Below the pieces are notes generated by a model. The model was not told where the DNA came from, searched no databases, and was given only the letters and a program-made list of their open reading frames with translations. From assembly GCF_000455825.1 (NCBI RefSeq), contig NZ_ATAO01000206.1, positions 310,001-374,000 on the forward strand: a stretch of DNA of 64,000 bases. Reading direction: 5' to 3'. Below, piece by piece: positions 33,455-44,902 of the stretch. Position numbers and translations under genes: made by a program. The stretch comes from Microbacterium maritypicum MF109 (GTDB lineage Bacteria; Actinomycetota; Actinomycetes; Actinomycetales; Microbacteriaceae). Every line of letters starts with the position of its first letter. Within the stretch, counting starts at the first letter, position 1.

Positions 33455-35038
33455 TCAGAGCGTCCGCTCGATGGGGATCACAGCACCCGGGTTGAGGATG
33501 CCCGACGGATCAAGTTCGCGCTTGATCGCACGGAGGATACGGACGCCCGTCTCGCCGATCTCCGCACGGAGCCAGGGCGCATGATCCCTGCCGACCGCGT
33601 GGTGATGGCTGATGGTCCCCCCCGACGCGACGATCGCATCGTTGACGCGCGCCTTCACGACTTCCCACACACCGAGCGGGTCCGAACGGATGCCGGCGAG
33701 CACGGTGAAGTACAGGGAAGCCCCGGTCGGGTAGATGTGGGAGACGTGGCACATGATGTACGACTTCGCCCCGGCGTCGGCGAAGCCGTCTTTGAGTGCA
33801 GAGTCGACCGCCGAACGCAGTGTCTGCAGGTTCGACCATGTGGTCGCGGTCTCGAGCGTCTCGCAGAAGACACCGGCGTCGAGCAGCGAATCCCGCAGGT
33901 AGGGGCCGTCGAACCGACCTTTCAGCCAGTCCTCCGCTGCCCCTTCACCTGCCGAGACTCCGCCGGCCGCAGCGAGCTGGATGCTGGCGCGGGCACGCCG
34001 CTCGGCGATACCGTCACCTTCGTACACGGTCACCACGCTGGCGCCCTTCGCGAGAGCCCTGCCGATCTTGCCGACCTGCGCGAGACTCACCGCCGTCTCC
34101 GCTTCGTCGGAGAGCCGGATGACGGTGGGGCCGTCGCCCTGCTGCGCGACCCGCCGCAGCCCCTCGGCGCCGCTGGTGAAGTCGGGGAAGGACCAGGATT
34201 CGAACACGCGGTCGCGCGGGATCCGATGCACCCGCACCCGTACCTCGGTGATCACGCCGAAGATGCCCTCGGAGCCGAGGAACACCCTGATCAGGTCTGG
34301 CCCTGCGGCGGAACCGGGCGAGCGCCCGAGCTCGATGTCGCCGGTCGGCGTCGCCACTCTGATCCCGGTCACCATCGTGTCGAAGCGCCCGTTGCCCGCC
34401 GAGTTCTGTCCCGAAGACCGGGCCGCCGCGAATCCGCCGATCGTGGCGTAGCGGAAGCTCTGAGGGAAGTGGCCGAGTTCGAAGCCGTGCGCGGACAGCG
34501 CTGCTTCCGCCTCCGGGCCTGTCGTCCCCGCCGCGAACAGGGCTTCGCCGCTGAACTCATCCAGCCGGATCAGACCGCTGAGACGTCGCAGGTCGAGGCT
34601 CACGACCGCGTGATGCGCGCCCCGGTCGGGGTCCAGTGCGCCGACGACACTAGTGCCGCCCCCGAAGGGGATCACCGCGATCCCTCGCGCGACCGCGATG
34701 TCGAGGCACGCGCGCACCTCGTCGTGATCGGCAGGACGGAGGACGGCATCCGGCGCCTCCTGACGCACCTCGCGACGACGGAGGAGGTCGGGTGTCGAAC
34801 GCCCACCTGCGTGGCGGATGCGTGCCTCGGCGGCATCATCGATGTTCGTCGGGCCGAGCGCGGCGCTGAATGCCGCATGATCCTCAGCGGTCAAGCGCGG
34901 CGGATCGAGCTGCACGTGCCCGAGCTCGATCGCCGGTCCGGGCTTGCGCACTCGCCCCAGCAGCATCGGCAGCAGCGCGCGCACCGCCAGGGGCAGGTCC
35001 TTCGCCTTGGCCGGATCACCCCAGCCGTTCCATCTCAT
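33455..35038 (-). CDS. FAD-binding oxidase, alkyl-dihydroxyacetonephosphate-synthase-like
   Basis: A 527-residue flavoprotein of the VAO/PCMH fold close to AGPS, the ether-lipid enzyme that swaps acyl-DHAP for alkyl-DHAP. The WNGWGDP opening, FAD-binding VIPFGGGTSVVGAL, SFRYATIGGFAAARSSGQ and C-terminal HHHAVGRDH (the AGPS-type His cluster) are present. Many bacterial homologues are uncharacterised or act as D-2-hydroxyacid or D-lactate-type oxidases, so ether-lipid synthesis is inference. ATG 35038 is chosen because homologues begin near MRWxGWG and the upstream codons to 35077 use rare triplets; 35077 (540 aa) remains possible. Confidence 0.85.
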   Translation of the reverse strand: MRWNGWGDPAKAKDLPLAVRALLPMLLGRVRKPGPAIELGHVQLDPPRLTAEDHAAFSAALGPTNIDDAAEARIRHAGGRSTPDLLRRREVRQEAPDAVLRPADHDEVRACLDIAVARGIAVIPFGGGTSVVGALDPDRGAHHAVVSLDLRRLSGLIRLDEFSGEALFAAGTTGPEAEAALSAHGFELGHFPQSFRYATIGGFAAARSSGQNSAGNGRFDTMVTGIRVATPTGDIELGRSPGSAAGPDLIRVFLGSEGIFGVITEVRVRVHRIPRDRVFESWSFPDFTSGAEGLRRVAQQGDGPTVIRLSDEAETAVSLAQVGKIGRALAKGASVVTVYEGDGIAERRARASIQLAAAGGVSAGEGAAEDWLKGRFDGPYLRDSLLDAGVFCETLETATTWSNLQTLRSAVDSALKDGFADAGAKSYIMCHVSHIYPTGASLYFTVLAGIRSDPLGVWEVVKARVNDAIVASGGTISHHHAVGRDHAPWLRAEIGETGVRILRAIKRELDPSGILNPGAVIPIERTL

Positions 35039-35097
35039 CGACGGGTCCGCATCGACCCTGCCACTGTCTTGGCCCATGCGTTACAGTGTGACACATC

Positions 35098-35676
35098 ATG
35101 GAAGAACGTCAACCACAATGGGATGCGACACAGACGCGGATCCTCGACGCCGCCGACGCGCTGATCGAGCGTCGCGGCGTGCACGGCGTCACCATCGCCG
35201 AGCTCGCCCGTCGCGCCGATCTCAGTCGCCCCACGATCTACCGCAACTGGAGCGATGCCGATGATGTCGTCCGCGCCGCGCTGCTGCGGCGCGTCGACGG
35301 CATCCTGGGCACCTTCCCCGCGGAAGCGCGCACCCGGACGGTCCTCGTCAACGACGTCCTCCATTTCACGACGCTCTTCCGCAATGACACCCTCTACGGG
35401 CGTCTGCTCGCCGATGAACCCGAAGCCTTCACCCGCTACACGCTGCAGCGGGTGGGATCGAGTCAGCGCTTGATCCTCGACTGGCTCGCCACGGCGATCG
35501 GCACCGCACAGGCCGACGGCTCGGTCAGATCGGGACCACCGCAGGAGATCGCGGTCATGCTGCTGCTCATCGCACAGTCCGCGGTCCTCTCCCACGGCAC
35601 CGTGGCAGACCTCATCTCGGAGAACGCGTGGGAGCGCGAACTGCGAGCCGCACTCGACGGGCTGCTCCGCCCATGA
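35098..35676 (+). CDS. TetR-family transcriptional regulator
   Basis: A 192-residue TetR repressor. The N-terminal HTH (about 14-60) has IAELARRADLSRPTIYRNW as the recognition region; the C-terminal helices are ligand-binding. It is divergent from the AGPS-like/lipid kinase/GMC operon and overlaps glpD (ATGA), so it likely controls both arms. A short pseudo-palindrome GTGTGACAC lies at about 35088-35096, just before its start. A fatty-acyl or glycerolipid-type inducer is a guess from context. Confidence 0.88.
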   Translation: MEERQPQWDATQTRILDAADALIERRGVHGVTIAELARRADLSRPTIYRNWSDADDVVRAALLRRVDGILGTFPAEARTRTVLVNDVLHFTTLFRNDTLYGRLLADEPEAFTRYTLQRVGSSQRLILDWLATAIGTAQADGSVRSGPPQEIAVMLLLIAQSAVLSHGTVADLISENAWERELRAALDGLLRP

Positions 35677-37124
35677 CCCGGGAGTCATCCGCGCTCAACG
35701 TCGCGCGACGGAGGATCGAACTCGCACGCGCAGCCGACGAGACGGTCGACGTCCTCGTCGTCGGGGGCGGTATCACGGGCGTGGGTGTCGCTCTGGACGC
35801 CGTCTCGCGCGGGCTTCGTGTGACGCTGATCGAAGCCGAGGATCTCGCCTTCGGGACCAGCCGATTCAGCTCGAAGCTCGTGCACGGCGGCCTGCGCTAC
35901 CTCGCGACCGGTGACATCGCGACCGCGCGAGAGAGCGCACACGAGCGGCATCTCCTGATGACCACGATCGCACCGCATCTGATCCGCCCGCTCGGACAGC
36001 TCCTGCCCTTCTCCCGCGGAGTCACGCTCCGCCAGCGCACTGCGGGCGCCGTCGGGATGGGGCTGGGAGATCTGCTCCGCATGCGCGCGCACACCACCCG
36101 TACGACGCTACCTGCCCCCGCTCTCGTGTCCGCGCGCTCCGCCACCCGCCTGGTGCCTGCGCTCGACCCTCATGGCCTCCGCGGCGGAATGCTGTCCTTC
36201 GACGGCCAGCTGGTCGACGACGCGCGGCTCGTGGCGACCGTCGCCCGCACGGCGGCATCTCTTGGCGCTCGCATCCTCACCCGCGTCCGCGCGGTCGTGT
36301 TGCGGGAAGACGGCGCATCGGTCGAGGAGACGTCCACGGGCGAGCGGTTCGAGGTCAGAGCCCGCGCCGTCATCAACGCGACCGGCGTCTGGGCCGGTGC
36401 GCTCGATCAGACGATCCACGTGCGCCCGAGCCGAGGGACGCACATCGTCCTCGCCGCCGCCGACCTGGGTTCGCCGTCGGCCGCGCTCACCATCCCGCAC
36501 GAGGGATCGATCAGTCGCTACGTCTTCGCGCTGCCGCAGGCCTTCGGCCGCGTGATCGTCGGCCTCACCGACGAAGACTCCCCCGGTGCCGTGCCGCGTG
36601 TCGCCCAACCGACGGAGCCGGAGATCGATTTCCTGCTGCAGAACCTCAATCGCGTGATCGCTGCTCCCCTCGGCCGCGATCGGGTGCGGGGCGCGTTCGC
36701 CGGCCTGCGTCCGCTGGTCGACAGCGGGACCGACTCCACCGCCGATATCTCTCGCCGGCATCTGGTGACGGTATCCACCGCCGGATTCGTCACGGTGCTC
36801 GGGGGAAAGCTGACCACCTACCGCCGGATGGCCGAGGATGCCGTGGACCTTGCGGGACGCACCCGCGGACTGCAGTCGGGGCCGAGCCGCACGGCGTCGT
36901 TGCGCCTCGTCGATCGGTCGGTGCCCGCCTCGGATGACGTGCTCGACGACGCCACGGGCTTGACCGCCGCGGAGGTCGAGTTCGCCGTTCGCACGGAGGG
37001 CGCGATGACCGTCGATGACGTCCTCGACAGGCGCACCCGTGTCGGACTCGTGGATGCCGATCGCGCACGCTGCCACGCGGCGGTCGAGAACGTCGTCGCC
37101 CGCACTCTCGCCGACCTCGCCTGA
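35673..37124 (+). CDS. glpD: glycerol-3-phosphate dehydrogenase (FAD-dependent, GlpD/DAO-type)
   Basis: Flavoenzyme of 483 aa that oxidises sn-glycerol 3-phosphate to DHAP at the membrane. The FAD motif VVGGGITGVGVALDA is at 30-44, SSKLVHGGLRYL near 76 is the GlpD signature, and GGKLTTYRRMAEDA near 385 marks the C-terminal contact. It is shorter than E. coli GlpD in the C-terminal cap. It begins inside the TetR stop (ATGA). DHAP production here would feed an AGPS-type reaction, which makes the clustering meaningful. A 20-bp tandem repeat spans its stop codon. Confidence 0.9.
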   Translation: MTRESSALNVARRRIELARAADETVDVLVVGGGITGVGVALDAVSRGLRVTLIEAEDLAFGTSRFSSKLVHGGLRYLATGDIATARESAHERHLLMTTIAPHLIRPLGQLLPFSRGVTLRQRTAGAVGMGLGDLLRMRAHTTRTTLPAPALVSARSATRLVPALDPHGLRGGMLSFDGQLVDDARLVATVARTAASLGARILTRVRAVVLREDGASVEETSTGERFEVRARAVINATGVWAGALDQTIHVRPSRGTHIVLAAADLGSPSAALTIPHEGSISRYVFALPQAFGRVIVGLTDEDSPGAVPRVAQPTEPEIDFLLQNLNRVIAAPLGRDRVRGAFAGLRPLVDSGTDSTADISRRHLVTVSTAGFVTVLGGKLTTYRRMAEDAVDLAGRTRGLQSGPSRTASLRLVDRSVPASDDVLDDATGLTAAEVEFAVRTEGAMTVDDVLDRRTRVGLVDADRARCHAAVENVVARTLADLA

Positions 37125-37160
37125 CCCGCCGCGGCGAATCCTGGCCCGCCGCGGCGAATC
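37121..37160. repeat. two tandem 20-bp units spanning the glpD stop codon
   Basis: Units 37121-37140 and 37141-37160 differ at one base (CTGAccc versus CTGGccc) and share CCCGCCGCGGCGAATC. The glpD TGA lies in the first unit. The motif CCGCCGCGGCG is itself palindromic-like. Confidence 0.85.
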
Positions 37161-37281
37161 CTGAGCGGTGCGTATCCAGCGCACAGCGCCGCGGGTAACG
37201 TGCGCGGAACAGCGCATGAACTCCCCCGCCCGACCCGTCCCGAAGGCACCCCGGACCCCGGCGACCCTGCACAGTGGTGAC

Positions 37282-37977
37282 ATGGACATGCTCTTCACGA
37301 TGCTGGGCGGCAAGGGGATGTCGGGTCTGCTGAAGACCGGAACGGCGATCCTCACCACGCTTCTGGTCCTCCCCGCCCTCCTCAAGCTCTTCATCGTCAC
37401 CGTCGACGAGGGGTGGGCGGCGATCCGGACGCGCAACGGCAAGCCGATCATCCGCAACCGCCCGCAGCGTCGTCCGCGGAACCGCGGCGGGGCCGTCGGA
37501 GAAGTCGTCGTTCTGGACCCGGGCTCGCACGGAGCATTCCCGCTGTTCTACTGGTACAAGCTCATCGACGTCCGTTGCCGCGCGACCGATCTGCCCGCGC
37601 GAGAGATGAGCGGCGCGAGCGGACACCAGCACCGCGTGCATGCCTCGTTCGAGTGGCGTCCGATACCGACGGGAAGCGATCTTCGGGTGTTCGAGCTCGA
37701 CGTCGTGAACGTCAAGGAGCGAGCCTCGAACATCGTCGGCGCCGCGCTGAGAGACGTGATCCGTGGGCTCGAGGGAGCCGAGCTGCCGCACAACGACGAG
37801 ATCAACACCCGAGTGATCGCGGCCAGCGCCGCGGAGGTGCGTCGCGCCTGCGGCGTCGAGCTGGTGCGGGTCATGGTCACCGGCGACGCCCTCACCGACG
37901 GTTACCTGCTGTCGACCGCACTCCGAGACGTCGATCGCGGAGCACAGGCCGTCGCCGCGTTGCACGCTCTGAACTGA
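37282..37977 (+). CDS. single-span membrane protein with SPFH/band-7-like domain
   Basis: A 231-residue protein with one transmembrane helix (about 18-39). The soluble domain starts VTVDEGWAAIRTRNGKP, reminiscent of the SPFH opening, and includes an RCRATDLPA segment and a conserved-looking ALRDVIRGLEGAELPHNDEIN. The frame is open 38 codons upstream, but that stretch is Pro/Arg-rich and lacks a ribosome site, so ATG 37282 is used. It lies 157 bases after glpD on the same strand; membership of that operon is uncertain. Function would be membrane scaffolding by analogy. Confidence 0.6.
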   Translation: MDMLFTMLGGKGMSGLLKTGTAILTTLLVLPALLKLFIVTVDEGWAAIRTRNGKPIIRNRPQRRPRNRGGAVGEVVVLDPGSHGAFPLFYWYKLIDVRCRATDLPAREMSGASGHQHRVHASFEWRPIPTGSDLRVFELDVVNVKERASNIVGAALRDVIRGLEGAELPHNDEINTRVIAASAAEVRRACGVELVRVMVTGDALTDGYLLSTALRDVDRGAQAVAALHALN

Positions 37978-38016
37978 CGCCTGCGCGCAGGGCGTTCCGA
38001 AGGGTCGGAGCGAGCG

Positions 38017-39957
38017 TCAGTGCCGTTCGTGCAGCGGAAGATCGATGGTTCCTGTCTCTCCCGCGTCACGCGCCTTCGGGATTCGCGTCCCGAGCACCTG
38101 CGACACGATGTCCTGTGCGATCTTCGGCGCTGTGAGGCCGGCGTCGACGAGGATCTGATCACGCGATGCGTGGTCGATGAACTCGTCGGGAAGACCCAGC
38201 TCGTCCACCGCGGTGTCGATGCCCGCCTCGCGAAGGACCTGACGTACACGGGTGCCGATGCCTCCGACCCGGATGCCGTCTTCGAGGGTGATCACGAGGC
38301 GGTGATGGGCGGCGAGTTCCACGATCGACGGCTGCACCGGAATAGCCCAGCGCGGGTCGATGACCGTCGCGCCGATCCCCTGCGCTCGAAGGCGGTCCGC
38401 GACATCGAGAGCGAGTTCGGCGAATGGTCCGATGGCGACGATCAGGACGTCTTCGGATTCGCCGCGGGCGAGCACATCGACGCCGTCGCTCAGACGTTCG
38501 ATCGCGGGAAGATCGGCGGCGACCTCGCCCTTCGGGAAGCGGATGACCGTCGGAGCGTCTTCGACGTCGACGGCCTCACCGAGGGCCTCCGTCAGCCGCG
38601 CCCCATCACGCGGCGCGGCGATGCGGATGTGCGGGACGATCTGCAGCATCGCGAGATCCCACATGCCGTGGTGGCTGGGACCGTCGGGACCGGTGACGCC
38701 CGCTCGATCGAGGACGAAGGTGACTCCGGCACGGTGCAGAGCCACGTCCATCAGCACCTGGTCGAAGGCGCGTCCCATGAACGTGGCGTACAGGGCGACG
38801 ACGGGGTGCAAGCCCCCGTAGGCCAGACCAGCCGCTGACGCCACCGCGTGCTGTTCTGCGATGCCCACGTCATAGACGCGATCGGGGAAGCGTTCGGCGA
38901 ACGGCGCGAGGCCGGTGGGGCGCAGCATCGCAGCCGTCATCGCGATCACGTCGTCGCGCTGCTCGCCGACGGCCACCAACGCGTCGGAGAACACATCGGT
39001 CCACCCACGCCCACCGGACGACAGGGTCTCCCCGGTCGTGGGGTCGATCTTGCCGACGGCGTGGAACTGATCGGCTTCGTCGTCGCGGGCCGGCTGGTAG
39101 CCACGGCCCTTCTCGGTGATGGTGTGGACGATGACGGGCGCACCGTACGACTTCGCCAACTCCAGAGTCTCGAGGAGCGCGGGAAGATCGTGGCCGTCGA
39201 CCGGACCGAGGTACTTGATGTCGAGGTTGGAGTACAGCGCCTCGTTGTTGGTGAACCTCGACAGGAAGCCGTGCGTGCCTCCCCGGACGCCGCGGAACAC
39301 CGCACGTCCCACGGGACCGAAAGCGCGGAACAGGCGATCGGACCGCTGGTGGAGGTCCTTGTAGGCTGCTGCCGTGCGCACGCGGTTGAGGTACCGCGAC
39401 ATGCCGCCGATCGTCGGCGCGTAGGAGCGTCCGTTGTCGTTGACGACGATGACCAGGTTGCGATCGTTGTCGTCGGAGATGTTGTTCAACGCCTCCCAGG
39501 TCATGCCGCCGGTCAGCGCGCCGTCGCCGACGACCGCGACCACGTGCCGGTCTGCACGACCGGTGGCCGTCAAGGCCCGGGAGATGCCGTCCGCCCAGCT
39601 GAGCGAGCTGGAGGCGTGCGACGACTCCACCACATCATGGGCGCTCTCGCCCCGCTGCGGGTACCCGGCGAGACCACCGCGCACGCGCAGCGCCGAGAAG
39701 TCCTGGCGCCCGGTGAGGAGCTTGTGCACGTAGGACTGGTGTCCGGTGTCGAAGATGAAGGGGTCGTCCGGGGAGGAGAACACTCGATGGAGAGCGATCG
39801 TGAGTTCGACGACGCCGAGGTTGGGGCCGAGGTGGCCGCCCGTCCTGGACACGTTCTCGACCAGGAACGTGCGGATCTCCGCAGCGAGCTCGGTCAACTG
39901 GTCGGTCGAGAGTGCATCGAGATCACGGGGTCCAGAGATGCTCGGAAGAATGGGCAT
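38017..39957 (-). CDS. dxs: 1-deoxy-D-xylulose-5-phosphate synthase
   Basis: Thiamine-diphosphate enzyme joining pyruvate and glyceraldehyde 3-phosphate, the entry to the MEP isoprenoid pathway. It is 646 aa. The ThDP motif VVGDGALTGGMTWEALNN is near 150; the transketolase-type segment RVYDVGIAEQHAVASAAGLA near 360 supplies the Glu. ATG 39957 has AGGAGG five bases away; an in-frame GTG at 39963 would overlap that site. In related actinobacteria dxs neighbours acnA, as here. Confidence 0.97.
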   Translation of the reverse strand: MPILPSISGPRDLDALSTDQLTELAAEIRTFLVENVSRTGGHLGPNLGVVELTIALHRVFSSPDDPFIFDTGHQSYVHKLLTGRQDFSALRVRGGLAGYPQRGESAHDVVESSHASSSLSWADGISRALTATGRADRHVVAVVGDGALTGGMTWEALNNISDDNDRNLVIVVNDNGRSYAPTIGGMSRYLNRVRTAAAYKDLHQRSDRLFRAFGPVGRAVFRGVRGGTHGFLSRFTNNEALYSNLDIKYLGPVDGHDLPALLETLELAKSYGAPVIVHTITEKGRGYQPARDDEADQFHAVGKIDPTTGETLSSGGRGWTDVFSDALVAVGEQRDDVIAMTAAMLRPTGLAPFAERFPDRVYDVGIAEQHAVASAAGLAYGGLHPVVALYATFMGRAFDQVLMDVALHRAGVTFVLDRAGVTGPDGPSHHGMWDLAMLQIVPHIRIAAPRDGARLTEALGEAVDVEDAPTVIRFPKGEVAADLPAIERLSDGVDVLARGESEDVLIVAIGPFAELALDVADRLRAQGIGATVIDPRWAIPVQPSIVELAAHHRLVITLEDGIRVGGIGTRVRQVLREAGIDTAVDELGLPDEFIDHASRDQILVDAGLTAPKIAQDIVSQVLGTRIPKARDAGETGTIDLPLHERH

Positions 39958-40081
39958 CTGCACCTCCTCACAGGCTCCGTCAGAAGCGCCCGACGACGGT
40001 GCGAGCGCCCCTCGATCCTACCCCGCCGGACTCAGAGAGCACGGCGAATCGGACCCCCTTGACAGGAAGGGCCGGCACGAT

Positions 40082-40115
40082 GAAGGGGCCCGGGTCCGCA
40101 GACCCGAGCCCCTTC
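40082..40115. terminator. hairpin between acnA and dxs
   Basis: GAAGGGGC-c-CGGGTC pairs with GACCCG-a-GCCCCTTC around CGCA, a 14-bp interrupted stem, starting 12 bases after the acnA stop on the minus strand. No T-tract. Confidence 0.65.
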
Positions 40116-40126
40116 GTCTCGTGCGA

Positions 40127-42961
<2,835 letters not shown>

Positions 42962-43086
42962 GAATCCGTCTCCTTCTATTCGGATGGGAGCGACAGGCGC
43001 CTCCATCTTGCTCGCCAGCGAGCCCCTGCGGCTAGCAAGGCGGACCTAACCAGTCTGCTCCGCGCAGCTCACCGGCGAAAGCCTGC

Positions 43087-43112
43087 GATTTATCTTGATG
43101 TCAAGATAAATC
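43087..43112. promoter_or_regulatory. 26-bp perfect palindrome upstream of acnA (MarR/TamR-type operator)
   Basis: GATTTATCTTGA-TG-TCAAGATAAATC: two 12-base arms with no mismatch around a TG centre. It is AT-rich in a GC-rich chromosome, so it is unlikely to arise by chance. The core CTTGA-n2-TCAAG resembles sites of the UrtR/TamR branch of MarR regulators, which control aconitase and related genes in Streptomyces (recalled from literature). It lies two bases past the stop of the upstream DUF3159 gene and upstream of acnA. Confidence 0.7.
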
Positions 43113-43114
43113 TA

Positions 43115-43849
43115 TCACGCCTCGGGGGCATCCTCGCGCGCGGGCTCGCGCGGGTGCAACGCGCGGACCACGAGCCACGTGACGGCGATCAGCGGGGCGA
43201 ACAGCGGCAGCCCCATGATGAGTTTGAGCGTGCCCAGCGCCGTGACGTCACCGGCCAGATAAAGGGGCAGCTGCACAGCCAGCCGGGTGAAGAACAGCGC
43301 GGCCCAGGCGATCCCCAGCCAGAAGTAGGCACGTCGCTTGCGGCGATCGTTCCGCCAGGTGGTGCCCTCCCCCATCAGGAATCCGACGGCGAGGCCGATC
43401 AGCGACCAGCCGATCAGTGCCGACACCAGGATGACCGAGCCGTAGACCGCGTTGGTGATGAGCCCCGGGACGAAGTTGTCGGCGCCGCGTCCGGTCCACA
43501 GAGCCAGCGCTGCCGCGGCGACCGCGGCGATGAGACCGCCGAGGGCGGCCGAGGGCGGCGACTTCTGCACGAGTCGGACGATCGTGAAGACGGCTGCGAG
43601 ACCGACCGAGATGCCGAGCGAGAGGATCAGCGGCTCGGGGCGGATCGTGAAGATGATCACGAACGCGAGGCTGGGCAGCACCGACTCGAGGATGCCCCGC
43701 CACCCGCCCATGGCGGTCCACACGACCGTGTGGGTGGCCGCACTCTCCGACGGGTCGAGCCCGGCACGACGGGCGACTCCTCCGAGGGCCTCCCCGAGGA
43801 TCTCGGAGGTGCTCTTCTCCCGTTCGGCGTCGGGCTCGGGAGTGCTCAC
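43115..43849 (-). CDS. DUF3159 family membrane protein
   Basis: A 244-residue integral membrane protein of the actinobacterial DUF3159 family with about six helices. The segment GGWRGILESVLPSLAFV near 49-65 is characteristic, and TTWRNDRRKRRAYFWLGIAW precedes the last helices. Function unknown; an intracellular septation protein A-like fold has been suggested for related sequences. Its GTG start overlaps the DUF3710 stop by four bases, making dut-DUF3710-DUF3159 one transcript. Confidence 0.9.
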   Translation of the reverse strand: MSTPEPDAEREKSTSEILGEALGGVARRAGLDPSESAATHTVVWTAMGGWRGILESVLPSLAFVIIFTIRPEPLILSLGISVGLAAVFTIVRLVQKSPPSAALGGLIAAVAAAALALWTGRGADNFVPGLITNAVYGSVILVSALIGWSLIGLAVGFLMGEGTTWRNDRRKRRAYFWLGIAWAALFFTRLAVQLPLYLAGDVTALGTLKLIMGLPLFAPLIAVTWLVVRALHPREPAREDAPEA

Positions 43850-44433
43850 GCGGAACCAGGGGTCGCCGGCATCTTGAGCGGGATCAGGTCGCGCGGCGGC
43901 ATCGGAGACCCGCCGCGGACGACCACGATCGACCGGAAGAGGTCTTCGACCTTCTCCGCCGCTTCGGGGTCCGAGGCACCGGCGCCGCCGATCACGCCGC
44001 GAAGGAACCAGCGCGGGCCGTCAATGCCGATGAAGCGCGCGAGGCGCAGACCGGATCCCTCCGCCGCCGTGGCGGGGACCTCGGCGAGGAGCTCCTTGCC
44101 CAGCGGGCCTTCGCGCTCTTCCACGCGGCCGCCCTGCGCCTTGACCTGGTCGCGGAGCTGTACGCGGGTCTCGTCCCACAGTCCTCCGGTGCGCGGTGCG
44201 GCGAAGGGCTGCACCTGCAGCGAGGAGTCCGCGTAATCGAGGCCGACCGCCACGATGCGCTTCGACTGCTCCTCGACCTCGAGGCGCAGGTTCAGACCTT
44301 CGCGCGGCAGGATCTTGATGCCGCCGAGGTCGATGTAGGGACGGACCGGGTTCGCCTCGGAATCGTCGAAGGGACCGTCGGTGGCACGATTCAGCGGTGC
44401 CGACTTCGAAGGGGTCTCGTTGTTGTCAGTCAT
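43846..44433 (-). CDS. DUF3710 family protein
   Basis: A 195-residue cytosolic protein of the DUF3710 family, with the typical YIDLGGIKILPREGL near 33 and DLGGI-beta core, a QVQPFAAPRTGGLWDE segment, and RFIGIDGPRWFLRGV near 138-152. No catalytic motif is recognised. It sits between dut and DUF3159 in the order found throughout actinobacteria. ATG 44433 overlaps the end of dut by eight bases; the frame is open upstream inside dut, which is ignored. Confidence 0.9.
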   Translation of the reverse strand: MTDNNETPSKSAPLNRATDGPFDDSEANPVRPYIDLGGIKILPREGLNLRLEVEEQSKRIVAVGLDYADSSLQVQPFAAPRTGGLWDETRVQLRDQVKAQGGRVEEREGPLGKELLAEVPATAAEGSGLRLARFIGIDGPRWFLRGVIGGAGASDPEAAEKVEDLFRSIVVVRGGSPMPPRDLIPLKMPATPGSA

Positions 44434-44899
44434 TGGCCTGTCCTGCTTCGTTCTGGTGGGTCGCTGCCTGGTAACCGGTGGAACCGAACCCACCGGCACC
44501 GCGGACACTGTCCGGCAGCTCGTCGACCGGGATGAACGTGGCGCGCGTGACCGGCATGATGATCAGCTGCGCGATACGATCGCCGACCGCCACATCGTAC
44601 GCGCTCTGGGTATCCGTGTTGATCAGGCTCACCTTGATCTCGCCGCGATACCCGGCATCCACCGTCCCCGGCGAGTTCACGATCGAGATCCCGTGCTTCG
44701 CGGCCAGTCCGCTGCGCGGAACCACGAAAGCGGCGTACCCGTCGGGCAGCGCGATGCTGACGCCCGTCGGCACCAGTGCACGCTCTCCCGGCTCGAGGTG
44801 CACGGCCTCCGCCGCGACCAGATCGGCACCGGCATCGCCCGGATGCGCATACCCGGGCACCACTGCAGCGATAATGGGGACATCAACGGAATCGGTCAC
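44426..44899 (-). CDS. dut: deoxyuridine 5'-triphosphate nucleotidohydrolase
   Basis: Trimeric dUTPase of 157 aa that converts dUTP to dUMP. All five motifs are visible: DAGADLVA, PRSGLAAKHG, GTVDAGYRGEI, VGDRIAQLII and the C-terminal P-loop-like RGAGGFGSTG. The catalytic Asp is in the third motif. The GTG start is only three bases from the start of the divergent DUF3093 gene. It heads the dut-DUF3710-DUF3159 transcript. Confidence 0.97.
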   Translation of the reverse strand: MTDSVDVPIIAAVVPGYAHPGDAGADLVAAEAVHLEPGERALVPTGVSIALPDGYAAFVVPRSGLAAKHGISIVNSPGTVDAGYRGEIKVSLINTDTQSAYDVAVGDRIAQLIIMPVTRATFIPVDELPDSVRGAGGFGSTGYQAATHQNEAGQAND

Positions 44900-44902
44900 C
44901 CC

